The translations under genes and the position numbers were made by a program. Below the pieces are notes generated by a model. That model was not told the DNA's origin. It worked only from the letters and a program-made list of their open reading frames with translations, and did no database searches. Shown in pieces: positions 21,318 through 34,100 of a DNA stretch of 64,000 nucleotides. The stretch lies in assembly GCA_031841125.1 (NCBI GenBank), contig CM063107.1, forward strand, positions 44,095,497 to 44,159,496, given 5' to 3'. The stretch is from Acanthococcus lagerstroemiae (taxonomy: Eukaryota; Arthropoda; Insecta; Hemiptera; Eriococcidae). Every line of letters starts with the position of its first letter. Positions within the stretch are counted from its first letter, which is position 1.

Positions 21318-22230
21318 CTTGATTGACTCAGTGGATATTTTTGATTCCTTAAGAGTTATCTCATATAAATATAGCAATTTAGCGAATTTCACACCACGAG
21401 TGCAAGACTCAAAGAACGATTTTTAGTTTTTCCCAATTTTCGGCTCCATTACTTGCGGCCTGCGGTGTTTTCACGTGTGTCTTGTTGTCAATTTTTTTAG
21501 TTTCATGTACAGTGTTGTCAGATAAGGCGTGACGTCATTATTATCAAGTGGGTTTGAACCTTTGAACAAGTGTCATAAAAATTTAAAAATCAACTAACAG
21601 AGTATGCTAATATGCTAAATAGTGACGAATTTTCTGTTTTTTAGTATAGTCTGTCACACGATTATTATATTAATTAGACATCCAAAACAGTGTGGCTTTT
21701 CTAGATTATATAAAGTTTCTACTTTCTAGTACAAGCCACAACTGCTACAACGCTCCTAGCGTTGACAAGATAAACACAACATTCTAAACGAAACGAAAAT
21801 TCGAATTCAGAAACTGAAATGAACAAATCTTCAAACTGATTTTTGTTTCTCGTGTCGAGAATTGTCAAATAATGGTGTGAAAACTGTGATTGATCAATTA
21901 TCCTTCAGGAAGAAATACAATCACTACATTGTCACATTGATACCGTAATTCTACCTGATTTAATGTGCGTTTGAAAACGTATTCTTGGTAAGCGCATCGC
22001 TATGTTAATTTCTCGTATCAGTCTACCGTTTTCCTGTGAGAAACCCTGGAACGTTACCGGTTTTACCTGTAATCCGCGTAGCGTTTTATTTTAAGGTGAT
22101 ACAGCTGTAGGAATAACATATCCAGAGAGTAACAACCGCGCGACACTATTGACACATGGCCTAAGCGTTTGTCGGCTGATATTCCTGACGTTGATCCAAC
22201 CACGAAAGATTTTGTGGTGTCGACTTAGCA
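21318..22230. promoter_or_regulatory. Divergent intergenic region between eIF3L and the finger-peroxiredoxin gene
   Basis: This is 913 bp between two outward-pointing start codons with no coding sequence or mobile element recognised. It should hold both promoters and leaders. No convincing TATA or initiator could be chosen by eye. Confidence 0.4.
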
Positions 22231-24294
22231 ATGGACACTGAGAATCGGAATATAGTTAATGAGGAAGAAGTATATACGATGACATCTTCCGGAAATATAA
22301 CGTATAATGAAATCGTCTCTCCAGGACGTAATATCGTGTCGTCTAATACCACCTTTAAACCGGAGTGGCAGAATTTCCCAGAATTTCAATCTTGGCTGCG
22401 GCCTATTCCCGATGACAAGACTAAGGCCTGGTGTCAAGCCTGCGAGAAAGTTTTTAAAGCCGATTTGAAATCATTACGTGTGCACGGTGTTGGTAGATCT
22501 CACGTTCGTATGGTGCAAACAAAATATCCTGAAGCAGCCGCTTCTTCGCCATCACCTGCAGCAGTTTATAACGTTATTACGGATCGAAAGGGAACGTATG
22601 GTCTCGGAATACTAAGTAAAACTGATAGTAATCCGACGGCTGGTAGCACATTATATGTAAATCCCACAAATCCGAACACGAATGTGTTAACCTGTGATCC
22701 GAAACAAGATAAGGATAATTTTGTGATTGTTTCTATGCCGAAAGGTGAACTGGAGGAACAAGAACACATACAAGAGCTGCAGCAACTCCAGTTCGATCAG
22801 AAGATTCAGAAGAAATCGCAAATCGAGACGAACGAAAATAGTAAAATGCGTACTAACAAACGAATAACTAAGAGCCCGAAAACCTGCGAAAATTTTCCGG
22901 ACGATTTAATTGAAACTGAAGGTGAGTTGAGTTTTATCTGGCCCAAGCGTCCTAGTTACGGATTAGAGATTTTTGAACGTTTGTTTCGTTTCAGATATAG
23001 AAGAAGAAGAAGACGACGAGGAAGACGATGACGATGATGATGACAGTATGTACGACTTCGAGTCCAAAGTGGAAAAAGCCAAATTTTCTATGAATCGTAA
23101 ACGTGCCGCGATAAAACGAGATGCATCAGCGTTCCGAACGTTCCCACCGCAGTCATATGAAGTAGCTATGGGTAAGAGACAATATAAGTTTTATATTCGT
23201 GCAATTTTTATTACAGACATCTGATCTAAAATAATTGGTTTGTTTTTGTATTACAGTCACAAAACCAGCCCCGTTTTGGAAGGCAAAGGCGATTGTCAAC
23301 GGCCATGTGTCCGAGTTAAAACTAAGTGATTACTTGGGACGATATTTGATATTATTCTTCTATCCGCAAGATTTGTAAGCACTTAAGGATTTACCATTTG
23401 TCCATTATAATGCTAGTCGGTGACTTTTTGCGCCGACTAGTTTCGCTTTTGGACTACATTAAACTACTAACGTGGTCGATTTTGTTGGCTGAGCATTCAG
23501 TTTAACACTGTTGCAACGAAAGTGACAGTTAGTTATCGAATTCGATCAATTTTGTATCATTGTTGTTAAAACAGAATCTGTAATTTTCGAATGCAGTGAT
23601 ATTGTTCATCTCTTTCAGCTCAAAATTGTGCCCGTCGGAAATCAACGAACTGAGTGATAGAATATCGGACTTCAGGAATATCAACACTGAAGTAGTCGCA
23701 TGTTCCGTAGATTCATACTTGACTCATCAGGTGTGGTCTAAAATGAACAAAAGTGATGGAGGAGTTGCATACCCTAAAATTCCTCTTCTTTCAGACTACA
23801 CGCACGATATTTCCAAAAGTTATGGTTGCTATTTACCTGAAGCTGGCCATACTATTAGGTAAGGAAAAATTTAAGAGCTCTTCTTGAATATCTTATTTTA
23901 GTTCGACAGTCAAATTTGAGAAATGAACAAAGATGCTAGGAGTTTTGCTTATTCAGAGACTCGTAGTTGAAGATGGTCAGAAAAAATTATTCGTTCAAAT
24001 GGCTTATTGTCCAGTTGGTGGACGGACGAGTTCACTAGTTTCATAGCCGTTGATAATATTCTGTTGTAATATCAGTCATGTTTAACAATGTTTATAGTGT
24101 CAGATTTTTCACGTCCTACTGTGTCAATTTGCAGGGCCCATTACATAATCGATACCAAAGGTATTTTAAGACATATTACGATGAACGATGTGCAAGTGAC
24201 CAGAGACGTTAATGAAATACTTAGACTGGTTCAAGCCTTCCAACGAAGTGACGAAAATGAGAAAAACATCTTATCGGAAACCGAAGACGCATAA
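22231..24294 (+). CDS. Zinc finger-peroxiredoxin fusion protein
   Basis: Exons 22231-22921, 22995-23171, 23257-23374, 23619-23858 and 24135-24294 join in frame to 461 residues. Residues about 66-95 form a C-X2-C-X13-H-X5-H finger (C68, C71, H85, H91) of the kind seen in hAT/BED-like transposase-derived proteins. Residues about 231-247 are a nearly pure Asp/Glu run, followed by basic NRKRAAIKR. From about residue 290 there is a typical-2-Cys-type peroxiredoxin domain: [20 protein letters not shown], then SKLCPSE with the peroxidatic Cys at about 333 in a P-x3-S-x2-C motif, [14 protein letters not shown], and [20 protein letters not shown] with the conserved Arg at about 409. The C-terminal resolving-Cys segment (normally xEVCPxGW) is absent; the protein ends in an acidic tail. 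It is inferred to be a nuclear, 1-Cys-like thiol peroxidase or redox sensor. Two genes merged by my exon joining is the alternative, but every splice phase agrees. Confidence 0.82.
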
Positions 24295-24505
24295 TTTCCC
24301 GAATGCACATGGTGTCGTTATTTCATGATTCACGACCTTGCCAGTGGACTTCAAGTTTCATGGATTCGTTGAGAACGTTTTTGACGGTCATCGTTCCATC
24401 TATTATTTTGAACCGTTTTCAGATTCCTGTGTCTGATTTAATTATTCAGTGAATCTGATTTAATATTTATAAGATTCTTGTATCCAATTTCTTTGTAGTT
24501 AAATG

Positions 24506-24511
24506 AATAAA
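24506..24511 (+). terminator. Candidate polyadenylation signal for the finger-peroxiredoxin gene
   Basis: AATAAA lies 212 bp after the stop codon on the sense strand, within an AT-rich 3' region. Confidence 0.45.
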
Positions 24512-24707
24512 TCTTAAACGCCTGACATCTTGTTCTCATACGCTCTGGAATCATTTCTGATGCGTGTTTTTGGGTAGAACGACCGATTGTGTTTTTGCCA
24601 TTGGCAATGAACTATAGAATTATGATGGTGAATGAATTACAAAAGCGTTAAATCTGAAAGCTGAGTTCTGATTTCTGATTAAAAATCTCTAACTGTACTA
24701 GTTTCGT

Positions 24708-25085
24708 GTCATTGCGGAGGTAATATGGGTCCCTGCAAGTTAGCGTAGGAAAAGGCATAAAAAAGGAACTGGTAACGCCCAGGCCGTGTCATCCTGCAGC
24801 ATACAGCGTCATAGACGTAAATGCACTGGCGGGTGACCGATGATATGAAAGTCAGCAAAACACTGATAGGGAACGCTCCCGGGACGTATACCAAGTTCCT
24901 ACTGGGGCTTGACAGGAAACATACAAGGCTCATGGTCGGACTGCTAACTGGTCATGGGGCCACAAAACACATGTGATATACAATAGGAGTGGCGAAAAGC
25001 GGCTCCTGTACACATAGGTACTGTGGAGAAGAAGAAGAAACCTCGATCCACATATATGTCAATGCCCAGCAATAAGCTGGGACAA
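24708..25085 (+). mobile_element. LINE C-terminal fragment (RNase H and tail region)
   Basis: Plus-strand frames with several shifts give a VWVPA-like RNase H end, then HTRLMVGLLTGHGA and YCGEEEETSIHI. These correspond to the 'LxGH' and 'CGEEEETxxHxLCxC' blocks at the C-terminus of R1/jockey-type non-LTR elements. It is badly decayed and has no upstream reverse transcriptase. Confidence 0.6.
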
Positions 25086-26349
25086 GACGCAAAGTACTGA
25101 GACTCGAGTATCTAGTACCAGTAAAGTCTAATGGATAGAACGCAGTACAATTCTCACTTTGGCCATAAAAGTGAGGCTACTGGGCCGAACCTTGACAGTA
25201 ACCTGCGGATTCTTTGTCTTCAGATGAAAACGAGTAATCTGATAACGTTTCTACATCATTTTGAATATTTTCCTATACCTACTATTGATTCGTTTTTTGA
25301 AAGATATGACGATTTTTAAATCACTTTTTCATTTCTGGTATTAGATATATATCGAAAAGGAATATATATCTTTCGTACCGTTGAAAATTTTCCATTTTAG
25401 TCAGGGATCTAAATGTCTAGTCCACTTGCACCGTTACTGACCAAAAATGAGAAATTTCTCAAAAAATTGGCGATCACAAAATTTTGGCAGTGTAAGTAGT
25501 TTCTATTTGAAGGGGGGGATGATCCTAAAAATATTGAAAATATTCCGGTTTAGTTACAGATCTAAATGTATGTATAGCGCACTTTTGCAGTTGTTACAGT
25601 CAACGCAAGTGAGTGGAATAATTTTGGGCTGTTTTTTGCCTTCCTAAGGATAGCAGTATTTTCATTTAAAATTATCCATGATTACCCTTTCAGTTTCACC
25701 CGCGCAGGTGATTTCGTAGCGCTCTCTAATGCAGGTTTTATCGCCTAACTTATAAGAAATTTGTTAGAAACCAAAGGTACATATTTTTAATCCAAAAGGT
25801 TCTGAGCATATAGTAACTATCACTCCATGGCGTCACTGGAAAACGCGCCCATTGCATTACGGCTTCGTTGTAAAAGATTATATCTTATGGCTCGCGCCAT
25901 TGTAAATAACACTGTTCACTTTGTGAGGTTGAAAGGCAATAACAGTAGAGAACTGGAAAACTAAAAAAAAAACCGTTCCATATACATACGTTGTGAGCCT
26001 TTGCAACAGCAACGCAGTCGCGAGCTGTACTCTCTCTTTCCATTTCCATGGATAGGCGAAAATAAACACAACAGCGACAGTCGTAAGGTCCCCCTGACAC
26101 GCTCCCCGACACGAATTCAAAGGTTGACATTTCCATGGAAATTTATTTTTCTTCCAGCCATGGATATACTTGAGCTAAAACCGTAACTCCAACTATATGC
26201 TCATTGATCTTGATCTTTGCTGCACCCTGCACGCGACTATAGTTCTTCTTTTCTCTCATTTCCAGCTCAGTTCAGGTCACAGTTCTTCAGCTGTTCATGG
26301 TGTCATGGTGACAATTCAGTTCAGTCAGTGGTTGATATTTCCATTTTCT
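25086..26349. other. Intergenic, repeats only
   Basis: No gene was recognised. A CCCGCGCAGGTGATTTCGTA motif near 25700 recurs in related form near 59570. Another, CCGACACGAATTCA followed by GTTGACATTT near 26105, recurs near 35213. Both indicate dispersed repeats. Confidence 0.4.
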
Positions 26350-27560
26350 TCCAACCATGGAGGATGTACGTGAACGTCATCATGTCAGTCCTCATCCTAT
26401 ACGGGACGCCAGTATTCGCCGACGCCATCGATATACCATACAGGAGAGCGGAGATGGAGAAGATCCAGCGAAAAGCCGCGATGAGGTGTGTCAGTGCGTA
26501 CCGCACTGTTTCTTCGGATGCAGTAGGCGTGTTAGCGCGTATACCGCCGATCGAACTCAAGGTCGGCGAAATTGCGGCGGTGTACGGTGCGAAGAAGAAA
26601 GCGAAGACGAAACGGGAGGCACTTCGGGTCAAGCGACATCCAGCAGGACACGCTTCGGAAGTGGAAGGACGCGCTCGCCCATTCGACCAAGGGCGAGTGA
26701 GCACTGATACGCGACCTCGACGGATGGGTAGGAAGAACGCACGGAGCGCTCAACTTCCACCTTATCCAAGTATTGAGCGGCCACGGGTGCTTGGGCACGT
26801 ACCTACATCGGATGTCGATAGCGCCGAGCCCCGTGTGTGCGCACTGTGATCGAGGGGCGGAGGACACACTTTGGCAAACCCTGTTCGAGTGTGAGGCCTG
26901 GGAGCAGGAGAGGCGCGGGACGGCCACAACAGTGATCGATCCCGGCGGAAGAAGCGATGAAGACAACGACGTGATCAGCCGTCTCGCGCCGGACAGCCTG
27001 GTTCCGGAAATGATGAAGAACGGAAGCAGTTGGAAGGTTGGAACCGGGTGTCGGCCATCATGAAGAAGAAGATGTAGACGGAGTGGACGAGACATAGGGC
27101 CGGCGAGTTACCAAGTTCGGCCCACGCCATCGAACAGGAGAACTCTGTACCATCCTAGGAAGAGCTGCTGCAGCTGCACTGCGGACCCACCGGCAAAGCT
27201 CACCCGTCATCACCCCCTGCCTGCGTCGACACACGGACCAAGACGAGGAGGTGAGGGGTGAGTGAAGAGTCAGCGCGTCCGGCCGTGGGGGACCTGATTT
27301 CCAGGCGAGCGCTCACGGAGTGCGGACCTCGGTCAGTAGGGAACCCCATGGTGGCCCTGGTAGGACGCGCGCACCGTACCGGCACGTAGAAATGGGGGCT
27401 CGGGCCCGGTCCCAAGGCATCCCTCCGGTCACTGACGCGATACTCGAAAGGGTAGTTCCTGTGGCCGGGGGTGCGGTGTCATAGGGGCCCTTTTGGCATG
27501 CGTGCATCGCCGTACGTCCTACCACACCATCTAGCGCTTGGAAACGTAAAATGGGACTTG
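26350..27560 (+). mobile_element. R1-like retrotransposon 3' fragment
   Basis: GC-rich sequence with decayed plus-strand frames. SVLILYGTPVFADAI and RAAMRCVSAYRTVSSDAVGV-type residues near 26380-26540 match the C-terminal side of R1 reverse transcriptase. SGHGCLGTYLHRM then CAHCDRGAEDT near 26780-26870 match the terminal gag-like zinc region, followed by a non-coding tail. The tail motif GGCATGCGTGCATCGCCGTA (27489-27508) is also present, diverged, in the insertion at 43002-43117. Probably the same family as the 5' part at 4838-6705. Confidence 0.75.
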
Positions 27561-28162
27561 GTTGTGTGTTTCATATGGACATTTGAAAAAGTTCAACTGT
27601 ACCTTCCTGAAGAATTTGCGAAAGTGAACTTGAGAACATTTCGCAATCTTCGAATGAGTGTAATTTTGAAATAAAACAATGGAAATACAAATTCAAATTT
27701 ATTGGGTAGTAAAAAATATATAAAAATTTGCCATCAAAAATCTGCTACAACAATATACCTAGTACTTTCAAAGATAGAAAAATAAACTTTATAAAGACTC
27801 AAATCAGCAGCCGACTAGCACATTCCAGTGGAGCTAGTAATTTGTCCGTTTTTCTAAAAAATAATGAAATTTGATTCCTCTTTTGGACTTCATCTGCTTA
27901 GCCAAAATACACATAACTAAATAAAGAAAGGTGATCACAAAGTGATACAATTATTAGTAGAGATAACAACAATAGTATGCGAAAATCACAACAATTAAAA
28001 ACAGTGTAATGGTAAACGCAATTCATGAATAATTAAACAAACAGATAAATGAAAATAATAAACTTAAAACTAAGAATAAAATAGGAATAAGGTGATCTAA
28101 TATCACTGATACCAGCCGAACTTAAGCTCGATTAAACTAGAAGACGATGAAACTTGGGTATC
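27561..28162. other. 3' flank of the helicase gene
   Basis: This is AT-rich sequence downstream of the helicase stop codon (the gene runs on the minus strand). It likely includes the helicase 3' untranslated region. No ORF or repeat was identified. Confidence 0.4.
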
Positions 28163-31100
28163 TTAAAGAAACTTATTAATTTGACGATCGAAAGCTGGAG
28201 AAAATTCCTTCAGCCAGCTCACCTCAATCGGTGTTATTCCTCGCATGAACTCTTTGCGAGTAGTCACAATTTTTTGAAATACGACCCTGTCACAAATACA
28301 AGTAACTCGCATAAAATTCTATCAAGACTTGACGTGTTAGTACAGATAGATTGATAATAAAACTAACCATTGGGGTTCTGCTCTCTTGAATAAAGCACTG
28401 CCAGGATGAATGTAAACAGTTTCACGTTTTGGTAACGTATAGTACCTGTGTCCTAGTGATCTTTGTGCCACATTTTGAAAGAAACCCGCGCAAATTGACT
28501 TCAAAATGGGCCCCGTATTTGGAAGACTTGACGCAATTTTCATACCACGCCTAAACACATCGTACTTTAGAAAGTATTCTTGGGAACAATTCGAAGTTAT
28601 TCCATACTCGTAATTAATGAACTCACGCTTTCATGATGTCCAATAACTGTTCTCGAATATTGTGAGCTTCCCTAATCATTCTGCCTTGGACAAAATGTAA
28701 GTAGCACCAAGAGTCACTATCGTTGTATCGGAGCCACTGATTGTAAACTCTCAACAGCATTACGAGATCACCTTCGGCCGTACAAAATTCGGCCTTCGCA
28801 GCGTCTGCCTGTTTTTGCTGCTTTCTCGGCCTGCAAGTAGAAAAGTTGAAAATCAATCAAGCTCGTTCAATGGCTTCAATCATGTATGTACTCAAAGGAA
28901 AAATTGAAGAATGCAGAATCTCTCCACGATACTTCTTGACAATTAACAAAATCGAATGAACGAGAAATTTCTCTTGTTCTGCACGTCGATCTCAACATTT
29001 TTTCGGTTGGTAAAATTAACATTTTCTACAAATGTAATTCGTAAAAACAAAACCCTCCAACACGTGCATCCTCGGCTAGAACATGGCAACCTATGACGGA
29101 TGGTATTGACAGAAACTAAAACATGAGCATGTAATTTTTCGAAGGTCGGGCAGCAGATATCTAAATACGGTAATATGTAGATCAAATTTACCGGTAAAAG
29201 ATGTTAGGTACTGATATTAGAGCAACAATTGTTAGCATATCTTCAGCACAACCCAACTTTTCGGAAATAATCAACATTTTCGCCAAATTTGGATCCAGCG
29301 GAAACGATGCCATCTAAATAATTTAACGCGACGGTTATACCAATATGAACTTCAACTTGATAAAATATGGACATCAAACTCTAGAATCCATAGTTACCTT
29401 TTTTCCCGTTTCCGTGATTACACCTGTGTTAGGTTCAATAGCACCGAAAAGTTCAAGTTCTGACAAAGCGTCGTCCAAATTCTCTTTGGGCGGATTGTCC
29501 AGAAAATCGAATTCGTAGAGATTGATGAATCCCATTTTTTTCAACAGTAATACCTGTACAGTTACACTAATACTTCATACGAGTTCGGAGCACCCATTAT
29601 GTTCTTTTCAGTTAAATGTTTCATTTGGACTACTTACAGCGTTAGTAAGGCTGCTGCGTCGAATCTCCGGATCTTGACCGGAAACGAACGAATTGAACTC
29701 GTGTTCACTATATAATCGGAAACACTTTCCCGGCGCCAGTCGTCCAGCTCTGCCGGCTCTTTGAATGGCCTGGGCCTAAAAATCAACTTACATATAAGAA
29801 GCCCGAAGTAACCTCAAACGCATGGCTGGATGTAAACCACTATCACACCTGAGAAACTTTAATTGTCTTGAGAACTTCAATTTCACGTCGAGGATCGTAA
29901 ACTTTTTGTTTGACGTGGCCACAATCGATCACGAACGTAACACCGTCCACAGTGAGCGATGTCTCGGCGATATTTGTAGCAATGATCACCTGTTTTGACA
30001 CCCAATCATTTCAAATTAACACTTTCGATGCCACAGCTAGACGAATCCAGAAATATTCATATAATGTAAATACTCGTACGTATGATCGGGAAGGACCTGA
30101 CCACTTCTGCAAAACTGGTCACGTGATCCCGTCCCTCAAATACATTTTCTATTTACGTGTACGTCAAACTAAACTCGTGATATGGGATAACGGATCTCAA
30201 ACCAGTATTACGGTAAATAATAGTCATATTGGTTGGTCAAATGAAATCCAGTATTATGGCTAAGTATTAAGGCTATCAATAAATTTTACGATTTTCAGTT
30301 GTTCCACAAATGGTTATCAACATTTTAATGGAAGACACGACTATCGAAAACGAGAAACAAAGTAATAACAGGCAGCCTATTCTCGAACTTGAAGGTGATA
30401 CGGAGCACACTGAGATACAATGAAAAGCTAGATGGACATGATACTAGGACGTATTATCTTAGGCCCAATCCCCTCAGCGCCACTGACCACCGGCTGAGCG
30501 CAGGGTACCTCACCTTTCAACTGTTTCTTTGTCTCATTATCAAATTAGTCGAAAATTATTCTGAAAAACTACTCGAGTTAGTAATTTTTCATGTGTGTAT
30601 ACATGAGCAGAAGTTCTTATGGAAATAAACATTGATTTTTGGAATTTGAGTATCAAAAGTTACAATTAATGGGTAAAAGGAGATCCTCTAATAGGCGGGA
30701 ACTTGATTGTGTTTCTGAGTACAAATACCTAAGTCGAACTCTAGCCTTTGGATAGAGTGAATGAAGAACTAGGCGACAGGAAAACTAATGCATGGAAAAG
30801 AAACTTTTAGGCAAATAAGAACATACTAAACAGCAATTTTAATCTGGTATCGAAAATAAAAATTCGGAATCAATGTGTAATCCCAACATTAACTTATGGG
30901 GCTCAGACGAGAGCCATAATGAAGTCGCAGATTAAGGGGCTGAGAAGCACGCAGAATTATATGCTAAGGAGCACACCGGGGATCAAACTGAAGGATATTA
31001 TAAGATAAAAAACTAGGGCTTCAGGCATTGAGTGGGTGGTCAAAAGAATAACGTCTGGGTATGCGGGTCACGTAGCTAGGGAAGGAGATACTTGGAACGA

Positions 31101-34100
31101 AATTCTATACGAATGGACCCCATTCAGGGTGTCTACAGAAATTGAAAAGTAAAAATTAAGTACTTTTTCAGTACACTTTGCAGGACTGTAGCCGGAATAT
31201 TTACCATCTTTTCCCCGAATGTGCCAATCTTTTTTTTTGCCGATTGTTTTATCCCCTTTACCAGGGTGTCTAAGAAATCTGAAATTTGAAAATACTTGAC
31301 TTTACTTGACCTCTTTTCCCCTAGTGATTATTGACTTAGGGCCCAAAAACATAGACGGTAACGCCTTCCTCAGTACCAGCATATCAGACACATTTGTACA
31401 GTAGTATACATAGCAACTTGGAGTAGTATAAATAAAGAACTAATATTTTCTTTTACGAATACCTCATTTTCAAACATCGTTTATCAACATATACATTTCA
31501 ATATGACTCTGGATACTTTTTTGGTTCCATTTTCAACTTTTTCTTATAGATTTAGTAGTAACCACAACTTGAAACAACCGTCAAGTGTTTTGTGATGAAA
31601 ATTAATATTATAGAAAACAAATAATACTTTACTTAGAATATAACATTTGAATGAAAATTGTGAAGAACACATTAATATGTTTAGAATCAATATTCAAACA
31701 TTTAAACTTATAACTAAGTTTCTGCAGCAATTTTTGATTTTTCTCTTTTTACATGACTAGGACCAAAAAAAGTTGACTTTATTTGACTTAATTGACCTCT
31801 TTCCAAATACTTGACTTTATTTGACTTACTTGACCTGTTAGACACCCTGTTTACCCCCCTCCCCATCCTTTGAATACAGATCCTGTGCTACATTTTTTTA
31901 ATGACTAATCATATACAGGAATCGCAAAACATTCATTTTTGAGTATTTCTAACAGAAATGAAAGAGTTTTCAGCACCTGTCGACACCCTACCATAATTGG
32001 ATTTCAAAACAGGGATGGAGGGATGAAATTGTAGACCATTTTGGGATCTAATGGTACAGAGCGGTCCGTGACGGGAAAAAATGGAAAAGGATGGTGGAAA
32101 TCTATGCCCGGAACTGGGCAGACCCGGCAGCGCAGTGACTTACCTGCGCCACGGACCCGAGTCCAAAGATGTTAATAAAGAAAATAAATTTTTGGGGGAG
32201 CAATCCTATTTTAGCCTGAATATTATTTAATTTTACGAATAGAGGTCTTAAGCGTCGCTGAATTCATTTCAGGAGTTACTTCCCTCTCCCCTGAACTATT
32301 CGCGCTCTACAGAGGACGATTTTACAATTACTCAGATTTCCTTCAATTTCTACGTTTTTTACGTCGATAATTCGGGTTTTCGAGACGCTTAATCCGTTTC
32401 TGGGGTCACTTCTCCTTTCCTCTATCCTTGACGCTCCACGGGGGCTAACTTTAATTACTCCGATTTGCCTGGTATTCAAGTTCTTTACGTGGACACTCGT
32501 AGTATGGTTTCTTGGGATCGCTGAATCCGTTTCTAGGATTATTTCCTCTTTCCTTTTCACTCTTGAGATTCCATGGGGGCTAATCCATAATTACTCCAAC
32601 TTCCTCACAAGTTGGGTCAGTCCTTTATGTCGTTATTAAGGTTTTCTGAGACCCTGAATCCGTTTCTAAAGTTGTCTCTCCTCTCCCTTAACTCTTCCGG
32701 TTCCTTGGGGATAACCTGCGATTAATTATTCAATTTTATAAAATTCTTTAAGCACAGGGAATACGTAGTGGTTTGTGGATTGCTGACCTGAAAATGAAGA
32801 AGGGGTATGATACCGCACAATATTATATTAGTAAATCATATGTAATGCATTTTGTTTGACTTACATACGAAATTAATCATTAACAGAACAACATTTGAAA
32901 TATGCATTTAAATCTTGCTCTCCGTGGTCATACTGGCTTCAAGAATGCCGAATTCCAAAAAATCAATGTTAATTCCCGTAATGACTTTTCACGATTTTTT
33001 GTTCTCAGGGACCCATCTCTGATCCCATTATGTACAGCTTGATATTAATTTGGAATTGAAAGTAAAACCAGTGATCCCTAAAACTCAAGCGATTATGTTC
33101 AGATTGTATTTTTCTTACTTCAGTTGTCAGATTTAGTTTCTGTGTCCTCGATACCACAGTCATTTAAATGGACTCTTGACATACGAAACTAAAAATTTCT
33201 ATTTGTACGTGTTGCACGTTCAGATTTTTTCACCCTACCCTCACCTTTCTTTTGGTATGACAACGTTCAAATGAAGGTCTAATATCAAAATTAAGGGAAC
33301 TTGAATACCCAACCTTCTACTCGTAGACTAAATTACTCCCCCTACTGAGGAGTTTCCATGAAGAAGACACTGGGCAAAGAATCTCATATAGACAGAAAGC
33401 TATAATGTGTAGGTACTTATTTTGTCCTTCCTGTTCGTATGAAACAACATGAGAGATGGAAGTTGGGGGATTACGATTATTAATATAAACTTCTGGAATT
33501 AGAAAAAGAAAGTTATTTTTTTAACCCTTGTCTGTATTTATCCAGGACCTGTGACCGGCAAACATGCAGGTGCATCTAGACTGGCAGACCTATTGTTAGA
33601 AGACCTGCCTGCACAGCATGGGCCGTAAAGCGGCCCAGGGGGGGGGCAAAGTCCGTTAGTATGGTAAAAAGATTTTGACCAATGAACCTCATAAGTATTA
33701 TTTTGAAACAAAAATAAGGATCAGATCGCAAATCTACGACGTTTGTTCCTTCTGCTAAATGTCTGAGTTTGCTCAAACTTAGCCGAACATGTTTTGTCAA
33801 CTAACGAAATCTCTCTACGTGGTGCTCCTTTAAAAAAAAATCAGAAGTCGTAAACAAGAACCACCTTCGTGTATACTAATCTCTGTTAGTTACTAAAAGA
33901 GGTAAGGAAATATATTCGGCTCACCATGCTCCATGCAGCACGTAATATCCTAAATCAGGGCTACGCAAATTTTGATTGTAGTTCTGCGTATACAATTTTC
34001 AATCAAAAGAATGGCCTTGATTAAATAATATAAAGATACAAAAGAGAACGCGATTACGTGTTTAAAAGAAACTTCTTCAAAAATAGATTCAGAGACGAAA

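Noticed and set aside
22973..23031. Arg-rich C-terminus ([12 protein letters not shown]) of a 266-residue finger protein
   Set aside because: It arises only by reading through the intron; splicing at 22921/22995 replaces it with the acidic run and keeps the frame open into the peroxiredoxin.
26217..27095. Host genes suggested by several long GC-rich frames on both strands
   Set aside because: The residues match an R1-like reverse transcriptase C-terminus and zinc region; the other frames are shadows of GC-rich DNA.
30389..30628. 79-codon plus-strand protein
   Set aside because: It lies in the helicase intron beside the RTE-like fragment, has no family features, and was not supported by splice sites.
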